From: Pegea sp. RAD2-039
Taxonomy: Eukaryota > Chordata > Thaliacea > Salpida > Salpidae
Assembly (NCBI GenBank): GCA_034620365.1
Contig: JAQGEQ010000270.1
Span: forward strand, 434,001-498,000
Reading direction: 5' to 3'
Length of the DNA: 64,000 bases
The position numbers were made by a program, and so were the translations under genes. The notes beneath the pieces are model-generated. The model was not told the DNA's origin. It did no database searches and saw only the letters and a list, made by a program, of their open reading frames with translations. Shown here one piece after another: positions 26,867-37,300 of this stretch; positions within the stretch are counted from its first letter, which is position 1; each line of letters starts with the position of its first letter.

Positions 26867-26874
26867 TGACGTCA
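26867..26874 (-). promoter_or_regulatory. CRE palindrome TGACGTCA upstream of gene C
   Basis: Perfect palindrome beginning 150 bases upstream of the gene C start codon, in the context TATGACGTCATAAT. This is the canonical full CRE bound by CREB/ATF bZIP dimers. Confidence 0.65.
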
Positions 26875-27238
26875 TATTTACAAATTTAGCGATTTTTTTG
26901 TAGTATTATAGTAATTGCAAAATCCATAAGTTCGAAATTTACTTAATAAAAGCGTAAATTATAAATGATACTTTTTAAATCTGTTAGCTAGCTGAACATT
27001 ATCAAATTTTTTTAACTTTTTACATAACAGTCACCTATGCTTACCTCATACAATACTTTAATAAGAATTTCTGTTTTTAATTGATCAACTTAAATTTTTG
27101 CAATTATATACAATGAAAGAATTTGTAGAATTGTGTTTTGTAGAATTTAAAGTAGTTTTAAAGCTTTAGATTTGAAATTTAGCTTCCTTTGAGATAATTC
27201 ATGTTTTCATTAAAGTTATTTTTCTTTATGACGTCAAT

Positions 27239-27246
27239 TGTAATAC
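27239..27246 (+). promoter_or_regulatory. CRE palindrome TGACGTCA upstream of gene D
   Basis: Perfect palindrome ending 117 bases upstream of the gene D start codon, in the context TTTATGACGTCAATT. The flanks differ from the gene C site apart from ATGACGTCA. Confidence 0.65.
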
Positions 27247-27362
27247 AAGTTATGGTGATTAACATTTGCTGAATATCAATATAATCTTTTTAAGTAAACT
27301 GTGCATCATTCATAAAATATTTTGTGTTTTAGTTTGTACTTTGTTGTCGTAAGTGTAAAAGC

Positions 27363-30300
27363 ATGAGCAAGTATTTTAGGCCCACACTTAAAAACTTTTT
27401 AGGACCTTGCCTTACTAATATTGTTGGGATAAAACAAATTCAAGACTATGAAAATGAACCAAAATGCAAAAGTTTACTGTACCATGATTGCGACAATTTC
27501 CAATTAAATGAAATAAGTGACCAAGGACTAACTAGTAATACGGAAAAGTACCTAACTGAAAATCGATCTTATTTTTCTGAACATTTAGAAAAATATGATC
27601 ATGATTTTTACAGAGATTTATTGTATCAAAGAGTCCCTCAAACCACTGCAGTAAGATCTTATTTTTTTTATATCATCATCATAGTTTTTAAACAAAAATA
27701 TTTATCTGCTTGAAAATTGTAACTATTATTTAAAAGATAAAACTTTCATCAAACAATTATATAAGAAGTATGAAAACTATTGTAAGTACTTAAAAACTAA
27801 ACAATTTTTCAGGAATCTAATAGCAATAGGTTTTACATATATAAATGTAAATACAAAATTTTTAACTTTAAAGATAATTGTTACAGCTCTAAAGTTTAAA
27901 TCTTGCAGATAAACTCAGAATTACAAGCAAAAGTTTGTGCTGTGCTTCATGATGAGTTTTTGGAAAAATTTTTGGAATTATTGGAAAAAAGTGGTGTAGA
28001 TACCAACGATAGAAACATTGACTGGAGTCTGTATACTAATGCTGTTACAATTGCTGTGTCAGTTAACGGAAAATTGTTGCTTAAAATAGGTGAACGAAAA
28101 TATAAAAATTTAATCGATAATTAAGCTTTCATTAAATAAACAAACCAAAACCTTGTTTCAAAGAAATACAAGCACATTATAAGACATTTTTCAGTACAGT
28201 TGACAGTTTAATACAAACACAAAAAAGCTATAATCCGCACAATAATTGCCTATCACCTATTTATCATCGTAAAAGAAACTTTTATTTTTGATACTGGTGA
28301 AACTGATGAGATTTTTATATAATTTAAAAAAACTATCCAAAACGATTTACGATACAGACCTGTAAAAGTTCTCGCTTAATATTGATAACTTATTGACTAA
28401 TTTAGTAAATTAAAGGTAAAGTCTACTTCTCATAAGACAATTTTTCAATTGATGATTTCACTTTTATTGAAAAATCTACAGATTTATGAAAAGAATCTCT
28501 GTAATCAATTCAAGTTATTGACCATATGAACAGTTTTAATATTTTATAAATATTTGCTGATACTTATTTTTATATATAAAAAAGGCTTAGTATATTGTTG
28601 TTTTATTTGTATTTCAAAACACTTGTTATTATTTATACTTACATTATTATTAATTTCAAACTTTAGATTAAACAAATAGTTAAACTTAGGAAAATAAGTT
28701 AATTACTCGTTATTAATTCCTATTTCATAAATATAAAAAGAAATGACATTTATTAAAATTATGTTTTACTGGTTTATACTGAAAAAAAGTTTTGTTCTAA
28801 AATTTTTAAAAAGTCAAGTTAGATTTTATATTTTTAACTTTATCAACAACAAATATATTTTGTGATTTAGCATTTAACAACCAAGACAGAGAAAACAGAG
28901 TTTCCACAAAAGAAGATATGGTTGGTTGTATTGGAAGTATCACTAAAACGTTCACAGCCCTTATGATTATGAAGCTTATTAAAGAAGAAGCGCTAAGTGA
29001 AAGTGAAAATAGTCCAGCTCATAAAAGACAACGCGCTAGTGAAAGCGATGAAGAATTTGCTAGTGAAAGTGATGAGTTTTCAAGAATAACATTAGACTCT
29101 TATGTGGAGGATATATTAACTCCTGATATTTGGCCAGAACATTTTTTAAGTGGAGAGACAGATGGACGAAAAGTAAAAAAAACTTCTTTAGTAGTTTTTT
29201 TCTTAATTTTTCAGATTTTGCATAAATATAGATTTAGCATCGTATATTCATTGGGAGTAGATTAAAATTGAAATTGAAATGTAACTGTTAACACACTCCC
29301 ACTAACCTAAGTTGCAACTTATTCGCTTTATTCTTAGTGTATGCTGAATAGCTTATTGATGTAGATAGTCCTAGATATATTTACTTATTTCAATAAATAC
29401 GAAGAGGCTTGAGCACATCCCGCTAACACACATTCTCACAAATAATACCTATTAAGTTGGAAATATAGAAAGTAAAAGATGTAACACATCAAATAAAATT
29501 AGCTTTTTTTAAGATAAATTTTAGTAAAGTTGCTCTCTTAGCTTTACTTGTTGACTTTATATTTTTTTTATATATATATAAATGTGAAGGAGGGTGCCTA
29601 AAGAGAGCACATCTCGCTAACATACATTCTCACGAGTTTTTTGGTTTTTCTCAGTTTTATAAATTAGTCTCCACCTAGGGTCGAACCCGGTACTTCCTAG
29701 CTACCCGCTTCGCCACCAAGCAGGACAATAATCATTTTGAATATATAATTTTGAATATAAGACTGCAAGAACTTCTATAAAATGTTTAAACTTTTCAAGG
29801 ATAGGATAAATATCGAATAGAAAAGTTAAAAAGATATTAAAACTTTTTTATAATTGTTTATTATTTTTATGTAAAAAAATAATATGAAAGAAAAGTTTTA
29901 ATCCTTTCATATAGTTATCGAAATGAATAATTTTTATACCTATGTAAAGAGCTAGTAGAAATCATCGATAATATTTAATTAGTGAAATAATGCATCAAAA
30001 TACTTATCAATTTTTTTTACTTTCAGCATAAGATTACTATTAAACAACTTTTACATCATACATCTGGTATAAGGAGCAATTACCATCCCCTTCCTGATGA
30101 ACTGCTTAACACGGGTCACGGCAGTTTGCAAGAATCTATTAAGGTAATCAAAGATGAAGACTTGTTCGGCGAACCTGGTAAATTGTTTAATTTGTATGGA
30201 CTGTAATTAGTAGTTTAATATCAAGCTTGTATAATCGTTTTATTTTGTATAGAATTAGTTTCTCATTAAGGATTTTTAGTTAATTTTATTTTAAGTTTAT

Positions 30301-32526
30301 TTTAATTGTCCAAATATCTGTCGCGATAACTTTATTTGTATACCATAATCCTTTTTGACCAGTAGATATTGTTGATTTTAGTCGTTAAAGCCAATTATTG
30401 ATATTTTCTAGGAGAATGTAAATTATACTCTAACTTTGGGTACCAACTACTTGCACTTGTGTATGAAAAACGTACAGGACGAAGTTTTGTGGAAGACTTG
30501 CGAGACGAGTTGGCTAAAATGGGTTTATGTGATACTGATTTCAGCTACAGAGAATATTTAGCTTTAGATAGAGCAAGGTTATAAGAAGTTTATAATTTAA
30601 TGTTAATTAAATCAGGATAACAAACTTGATATTTACTTTTGTAATTCAATTTCGTCGTTTTGTATTGTTTATTAAAAAAATAGGTTATATTTTCAATTTC
30701 ATATCAAAATTATTTTTTTCTATAATTTACTTCGAATTTAAAATTTTAAAAATTGACGAGATGTAAATGTTGAATATATAGAGGATACAAGTTTAGATAT
30801 CTAAATGGAAATATTTCTAAAAATATTTATGAAGATCTATCTTGGTTCGAAGCATCTTATGGACTCGTTTCAACAACTTCAGACCTAATTAAATATGGAA
30901 ACATTGTGGCAAACTGCTTACTGGTATTTTTTTAATTATTTGGTTACAGGATTTACTTTTAGTGAAATTTACGACAACTTTAAAGTTATCTTTAAGATTA
31001 AGAAACAAATCTAACCTGAGCTTGTTTCTTATACGATTTTTGAAGCTAACAAACAATTTATGAGAAAATATCAGTTTGAAGGAAATAAGCTTAAAATAAT
31101 TACTTATGTTAGAAGAGTTATATGACTGTTTGATTTTAATTTGTAATCATTTAAAATATTTGTAGCTTTTTTTGACAATTTTTGCATAAAAAATACTTTA
31201 TAATCTCCTGTATGTTTTGCATAAGTTCCATTTTACAAACTTTCTTATCATTTTATTATTAATAACTATCACCAGATCGCTGAGTTGAGATTAATATTTT
31301 GTAAGTAAAGATAACAACTTTTATCGGGTTTTTAAAAACCATTTTTTTTATTTTGAGAAAAGTTCGGGTTTGTTAAGTTGAAACCGGTCATAACTTAAAA
31401 CTAAAATTGAATGATGCAAAATATGATTCTCCAATATAAGTAGACAAGCTATAAATAGTGTCTCCATTTTCATCAATTTAATGCTTAGCTTACAAGTTTA
31501 GTGTAAATGCTAAATTAGAAGTAGAAAGACTAAAAGTAGATAATTGAGTCTGCCGACAAGCAAATTAAGACTGAAGCAAGTTTGAGATAAATCACTCAAG
31601 CATCAGTTACCTTTTTATATAATCAATAAAGAAGAAAGCGATCTAAGAACCATCGTAATCTAGTATATGTAAGCAGTATTATGATAGCATCACCAACAAC
31701 TTAGCTAAAAATGATTACTTTTTATTTGCATGCTTCGGCAAAACACATTAATCTTTTAAATTGATTAAATCTAATTCAGAATTAAAAAAAACGCTTTATT
31801 TTAAATCTCAAGCTTTTCAGCTGTATATGATGAATTGGTTTATTTTATTTTACATCAAAAAACTGTGAAGAAAAATTGAAAAGCTTTTAAATACTGAACT
31901 TGATATATTTTGATTGTAGAATGTTGAGAATGCAGCCACATACCCCCTAGATCATGCATCGGTATACTTGAATCTTAATTTTCTTTTATATCTTATAATC
32001 ATTGTTTTTTATTATCAGATGACATTGATGATGACTGATTATTGTGATTTTAAAAAAGATGTCCGGCACCCCTACTTTCGATTAGACGGAGAGTTAACTG
32101 CAGCTTATTGCTGGCATTATAGAGTAGGCTTTGTTTTATGATATTTCTCAATTAATCTTGAATTAAAAATAAATTAGTCTTGAATTTTGTAGATATATTA
32201 GTTAGACTTAAGCTCTTTTATTAAAACAGGCGCATTTAGAATACAGTGAAGATGAAGAAGCTTACGAAGAACAAATAATCTTCCATCATGGTGGAACCCC
32301 TGAAACTTTGAGCTGTTTGACCTTGTTTAGAAATAATATTGATGCTGCTGTACCGAATGCAACCTTGCAAAATGAACCTTTGATTTACCCACTGGGGGAG
32401 GATTTGAATTTTAAACAAAATATAGTTGTTGGTACTATTTTAACAGATAGATCACTAGAATATGGAGCCCATGATTTGCTATTTAAAATAATAAATCTTG
32501 TTTATAGTTCGTACATAGACCTTTAA
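27363..32526 (+). CDS. LACTB-like serine beta-lactamase family protein, array gene D
   Basis: Exons 27363-27650, 27909-28089, 28871-29172, 30027-30177, 30412-30577, 30782-30923, 31920-31961, 32019-32123 and 32230-32526; product 557 residues. Motifs: ITIAVSVNGKLLL, GCIGSITKTFTALM (SxxK), YSNFGYQLLALVYEKRTG (YxN), LSWFEASYGLVSTTSDLIKYGN, FHHGGTPETL (HxG). The exon 3 linker is the HKRQR/SESDEE type. Exon 4 (151 bases) and exon 8 (105 bases) are the shortest of the array, so the segment between SxxK and YxN is about nine residues shorter than in most sisters. Intron 3 (29173-30026) holds a LINE 3' end and a tRNA-headed SINE. Exon 6 and the start of intron 6 are very close to gene E. The stop codon overlaps an AATAAA hexamer. 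Confidence 0.9.
29383..29495 (-). mobile_element. LINE 3'-end fragment in gene D intron 3
   Basis: On the minus strand it reproduces the LINE 3' UTR from ATGTGTTACATCTTTTACTT through GTGAGAATGTGTGTTAGC to the CGTATTTATTGAAATAA tail, matching 16490-16600. Confidence 0.75.
29575..29722 (-). mobile_element. tRNA-derived SINE (family 2) with LINE-shared 3' tail
   Basis: On the minus strand it starts with a tRNA-like head containing TGGCGAAGCGGG, a perfect A-box match (29704-29715), and GGGTTCGACCC, a strong B box (29678-29688). A short linker follows, and then GTGAGAATGTATGTTAGC, GTGCTCTCTTTAGG and CACCCTCCTTCACATTTATA. The last part is homologous to the 3' end of the LINE at 15405-16627. This is the architecture of a SINE mobilised by a partner LINE. 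The intact pol III boxes suggest a relatively young insertion. Confidence 0.8.
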
Positions 32527-32530
32527 TAAA
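32525..32530 (+). other. AATAAA overlapping the gene D stop codon
   Basis: The stop codon TAA is followed by TAAAA, so an AATAAA hexamer starts at the second base of the stop. If used, the 3' UTR would be only about 15-30 bases long. Confidence 0.4.
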
Positions 32531-33254
32531 ATTCGTTGAAAGTTTTTGTATTACTTATTTCTGTATATCTTGTGCTGCTACTTAAATAATTTGCAAATGT
32601 AATTTTTTTTATTTTTATTTATTTAATGTTTTATTACTATTTTAAAAAAGACATATCTATTTATCAACAAGTTTTTGAGTTCCCAGATATAACACTTTTT
32701 AAACATTTTTTATGTATATTAGTTAATTTACAATTCTACATATCATTTATTAACTTATTTTGTACAAAATAAATATTGTATCAAACACAAGAGAATTAGA
32801 CATCGTTTAGTACAAATAAGTCTTGTATAAAGTTTATCAATAACTTTGTAATTTACTTTGTAATAATGTTTTCATAATTACAAAAGTTACAATTATAGTT
32901 TGCTTAATTTTCCATCACCTAACTTCCTTAAGTCAATAACATTTCTATATAAAGAATTATATCTAAAGAATAAACATTAAACAAGTTAACCTAATTTCAG
33001 GTTGCTTTATTTTCTTTACTGTAGAAAATTGTTTTATATAATGGCTTTTTAAAAACTTTCTAATAAGTTTAAGATAATTTTAAACTAAAAGTACTTCTAA
33101 ATTATTTATAATAAATTCATTTCTAAATTTTATAAACAATAAAACCGATTTAACTTCAGATTATTAAAAATCTTTAAATGTAAAGATTTTAAGTTGTTAT
33201 TCATTACTTTCTTTTCTTGTAAAACTTTGATACAAAAATAAATAATTATCATAA
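32531..33254. other. Intergenic, downstream of gene D
   Basis: Very AT-rich spacer with no coding homology or repeat that I can recognise. Confidence 0.5.
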
Positions 33255-33612
33255 AGATTTTGGACGAGTTTTTATTATTCTGCTCTAAATACTCATTCCT
33301 TTTTTGGCCCGTCTTGGCCATGAATACATATATGTGTCAGGACATAAATTATGAAGACCCAGCAGTTTCCCATGCAGCAGGATTCCACTCTCTACGCCAA
33401 CCAGGTTATGAAGCGGAACAGAAGGAATGATGCAGTTACACCCAGCTGATGTCGCAGAAGCTGCCAGAACGACACTAAGTACAGTGACGAACTACTGCTA
33501 TAAATTTGAAGATTTGCATCTTCTAGAAGTTCCTTCGAACCCGGAACCAACCGCTTGGTAGGTAGGTAGGTAGGTAGGTATGGTAACCGCTTTGCCACAA
33601 AGGTGGACCAAA
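33255..33612 (-). mobile_element. SINE copy, family 1, with TAGG microsatellite in its head
   Basis: Minus-strand copy of the family at 10135-10515. Shared blocks on the plus strand are TTATGAAGACCCAGCAGTTT, CCATGCAGCAGGATTCCACT, GCCAGAACGACACTAAGTAC and ATTTGCATCTTCTAGAAGT. On the minus strand the tRNA-like head shows GTGGCAAAGCGGTTACC (A-box-like) and CGGGTTCGAAGG (B-box-like). The two are pushed apart by a TACC/GGTA repeat expansion at 33557-33580. Confidence 0.75.
33557..33580. repeat. (TAGG)n microsatellite
   Basis: About six tandem TAGG units inside the tRNA-like head of the SINE. Confidence 0.85.
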
Positions 33613-34217
33613 TAAATTTTTGTTTTAATATTTAGAACTGAACTTGGAAAAAAACACTTAAAAATATTATGGATTTCTTTGGTGTAAGTCTTGTCGTGTT
33701 TAGTATACAAATAACTTTACTAAAACTGATTTTTTAAATAAGCCAGCTTAAATGAGATATTAGCTTTCATTCTATTAGATTGTAAGCATTTAATGAGCTG
33801 AATACAAATGAATTTGTCCTTCTTTTTCATTTCGATGAGATCTCATGTTTTTTATTAAATGACAATAAAGACAGTCTTTAGTTCTTTTTGTAATGTTTGT
33901 CTCAAATTAAAAGTAAGCAGATATTATGTTTAATTTACAGAAAATTTTGACGAATAAAATTATTAGTATTTGTTCTTGCATTCTTAAACAATCTTTTTGT
34001 TTAAAAAATATCATTTAGTAATAATTCAAATAATCAGTTATTTGGTGATAGTTTAGTAATTCTTTTGATTTTATCGTGTTTTGCTTTTGACTCTTTTTCT
34101 GGAGCACACTCAGCATGGTGGCACTCGGCCCAAGTAGGCTATTACCTTTTAGTAGTCATACGCTAGTTATCAAAAATTTGGGTGTTTTCATTCAAAGTGA
34201 TTATTATTTTTCTTTTA
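33613..34217. other. Intergenic, upstream of gene E
   Basis: No gene seen. A short GC-richer patch at 34100-34150 (around GCATGGTGGCACTCGGCCC) stands out from the AT-rich background but is unassigned. Confidence 0.4.
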
Positions 34218-34225
34218 TGACGTCA
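34218..34225 (+). promoter_or_regulatory. CRE palindrome TGACGTCA upstream of gene E
   Basis: Perfect palindrome ending 130 bases before the gene E start codon, in the context TTTATGACGTCAGTT, close to the gene D context. Confidence 0.65.
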
Positions 34226-34354
34226 GTTATATTATAACTTGTAATAACTTAAAACTTAATGAATTTTAATAACTTTTATAACGAAGCAGGATATGTGTTT
34301 AAAAAAATGTACATGTCATTTTAGCTTGTGTTCTGTTATTTTAAGTTAAAAAGT

Positions 34355-37300
34355 ATGAGCAAGCTTTTAAGATACTCACTCAAGCAACTTTTAAGTCCTT
34401 GTCTTTTTAATATTGTTGGGATAAAAAAATTTCAAAGCTGTGAAAATGAGCCTGAATGTAAAAGCTTACTCTACCATAATGATGGTAGTAGCTTAGAGTT
34501 AACTGAATTAAGTGATGGTGATGATGGCGATGATGATTACAATGTCAGGCATCCTTATAGATATTTAGAAAGATACGTGGAAGATTGTAAATACAAATTA
34601 AGTTTATCAGAAAGCGATGAAACTAAAACCTTTTTTTGTATGCCTAAAGTTCAAAATAATGATGTAAGATACCATTTGCTTTATATTTTAATCACACGTT
34701 GAGTTTTAAATAATAAAAGATACTATGAACGTTCTATAATGATTAAAATTTCACTATAAATTCCATTAAATATTTAGATACTATTTGTTGACATTTAAAA
34801 CAGCAAGAGTAAAAATTCAAAAAGTTTAACTCCAATAAAACATTGAAACACGTAATACTTAGAAAATAGATACAAAAGTAATTAGATAATAATTCCAGAC
34901 ATAAAACAATAATTTTTAAATTTTACAGGAAAATACGCTATTGCATGAAAAACTTGCCGGGTTAATTCATTTTGAAATCATGGGAAAGATGACAGATTAT
35001 TTCGTATTTAAAGGTATAGATAACTACAGTTTAGAAGATTATCGAAATATGAAAGTCCCTTATGTTTCGGTTGCTGTTTCAATCAACGGAAGATTGTTGC
35101 TTAAAACAGGTGGATAAAAACTTTGAAAAGTTTCACTGTAAAATATAAATAAAATTTTATAAGTGGCATTTACTTTAAATTAATCAAGAAAGTAAAAAGT
35201 AACGCATTAAGTGACTTTTTATACTTGACGAGTTAATAAAAGTAAACAATTTTTTAAATCCTAGAGGTTTGATTATCATTAATATCATATTTAAGTTAGC
35301 ATATAATATTTACGTAGTTTCATATGCGAAATATGATTTGTAATATCTGAGGCTAATCTTTAATGCAAACGGCAACTTGTAATTTAAATTCTTTCCTCGA
35401 TGTATTAAGTAAGTTATCTTTGGTTATCATCAAGCTAAGAAATACTTGTCCTACAGAGAGGTCTTCATTTGGTAGTCAACAGTGCCCTATAAGGTTAAAG
35501 TAGGGCAATTAAATAGTTTGTTATGTTTTCATGCTAGTATATAGATCAACAAATATTTGTTGCTAAGAAATATTTTCAAAACTTAGGTACTTAAAGATGT
35601 AATTGCTCTTCAAAACGGCTTGCTAACTTTAAAATATAAAAGAGTTTTAAACAACTTTAAGAGTTGAATTTCTTTAGCTCAGGCTTAAAGAAAAAAGTCT
35701 TGAAACTTTTTAAGACTTGAAAAATCAAGTTAAACTTGTGAACAATTTGTACTTAAAGGTTTCTAAAAGCTTTCGTTTAACAATTAACACAAAAATATAT
35801 TTTTTATTTAGCATTTGATTACCAAGATAGAGAGAACTTAGTACCTGCAAAAGAAGATATGGTTGGTGAAATAGGAAGTATTACTAAAACTTTAACAGCT
35901 TTGATGATTATGAAACTTATTGAAGAAGAAGAAGAAGAAGAAGCGCTAAGTGAAAGTGAGCCTCCGGTTAAAAGAAGACGTATCCTTGAAAATAGAAGAG
36001 TCCCAAGAATAACATTAGACTCTTATGTGGAAGATATATTAACTCCTGATATTTGGCCAGAACACTTTGTAAAGGGAGAGACAGATGAACAAAAAGTAAA
36101 ATAATTTTTGTCATTTTTTAAATTATACTAGATTACTTAAATGGTTTACGCAGCTATAGTTATAAGCTGTTGAAAATATAAAAGTAAATGTTGAATGTAG
36201 AATCAAGATTATCTACAAAAATACTTTTTTTCAACTTATTCTCATAAGAGGTTTGATTGAAACAAAATAGAATATAGAATTCAAAGTTTTATTAAAACCA
36301 AATCGTAGATATGCATCGAATGAAGAAAGGTTCTTTTCGGAGTGACCTAGGCAGCGATGAAATTGTTATTGTTAATATCTTTAAAATTAGAAATGCTATG
36401 TTTTATTCACCACTAAACCAATTTTAAGTCTTCTGTAATTTAAGCAGTAAAATAAGTTTGATTAAGTTTCTTTTGATCTGACTTTTTTTAATTCCAAAAA
36501 TAATTTACTTTAAAATTAAGTTAATAAGTTATTGAAACAGATAGAGGCCGTTTTTACTTGTTATTTGCTGATCACTAATTTTGTTGTCGCATATGATTGA
36601 AAAGTTGTTTGTGGTTTTTCTTCGATTTAAACAAATTAACATAAACACGCGTGTATTAAAAACCATATTTATGAACACAAATTTGAACAAAAACAATTAT
36701 GCTTAATAGTTCATTTAGAATTTGTTATAAAGCAGCTTATATTACTATTTAGTTAAAGTATACAATTTTTCCCTTCTGTGTATGGATTCTGTAAGCGTAA
36801 AAACAGTAAAAAATCATCAAAACTAAAATTTAAAAACATATTACTAACATTACAGTTATTTTTTATAAACTATTAAAATTGTATCAAAATGTAGTTCGAT
36901 TAGTTACCAAAAATTATATCTATTCATTTAAATTCAGTGATAAAGCAACAGCTATCTTATAACATTTATTTATCACCTATAAGCTTTGATTTTTAGCAGG
37001 AAGCTTACTTACTCTTTTCAAGTTTCTTACATGACTTCGAATAACAATAAACTCACGCCACTAACAATATTTCGTTCATTTTAAGTTATAATCAGTGATC
37101 AGCAGTCAATGAAAATTTGGATTTTTGAATCAACTAAAAAATTAACCTCACTTTTTGGATAAAATCTATCTTGATTAATTCAATTGAAATCTATAGGAAT
37201 AGTTGATACCAAATATTTTACTACTTTTAATCATAATATTGAATAGATAAATTTTGTTATTATGATCTTTTTACAGATTTTATTCTTATTTATAGTTTTG

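Larger units (their letters stand above)
26718..27362. promoter_or_regulatory. Head-to-head promoter region of genes C and D
   Basis: Only 645 bases separate the two divergent start codons, and each gene has its own TGACGTCA site here. No repeat has entered, unlike the A/B spacer. Confidence 0.6.

Noticed and set aside
29678-29722. Real tRNA gene at the head of the family 2 SINE
   Set aside because: A and B boxes are good, but no complete cloverleaf closes and the sequence runs straight into the LINE-derived tail.
33392-33710. Two overlapping minus-strand open frames
   Set aside because: They translate the SINE and its TAGG repeat.
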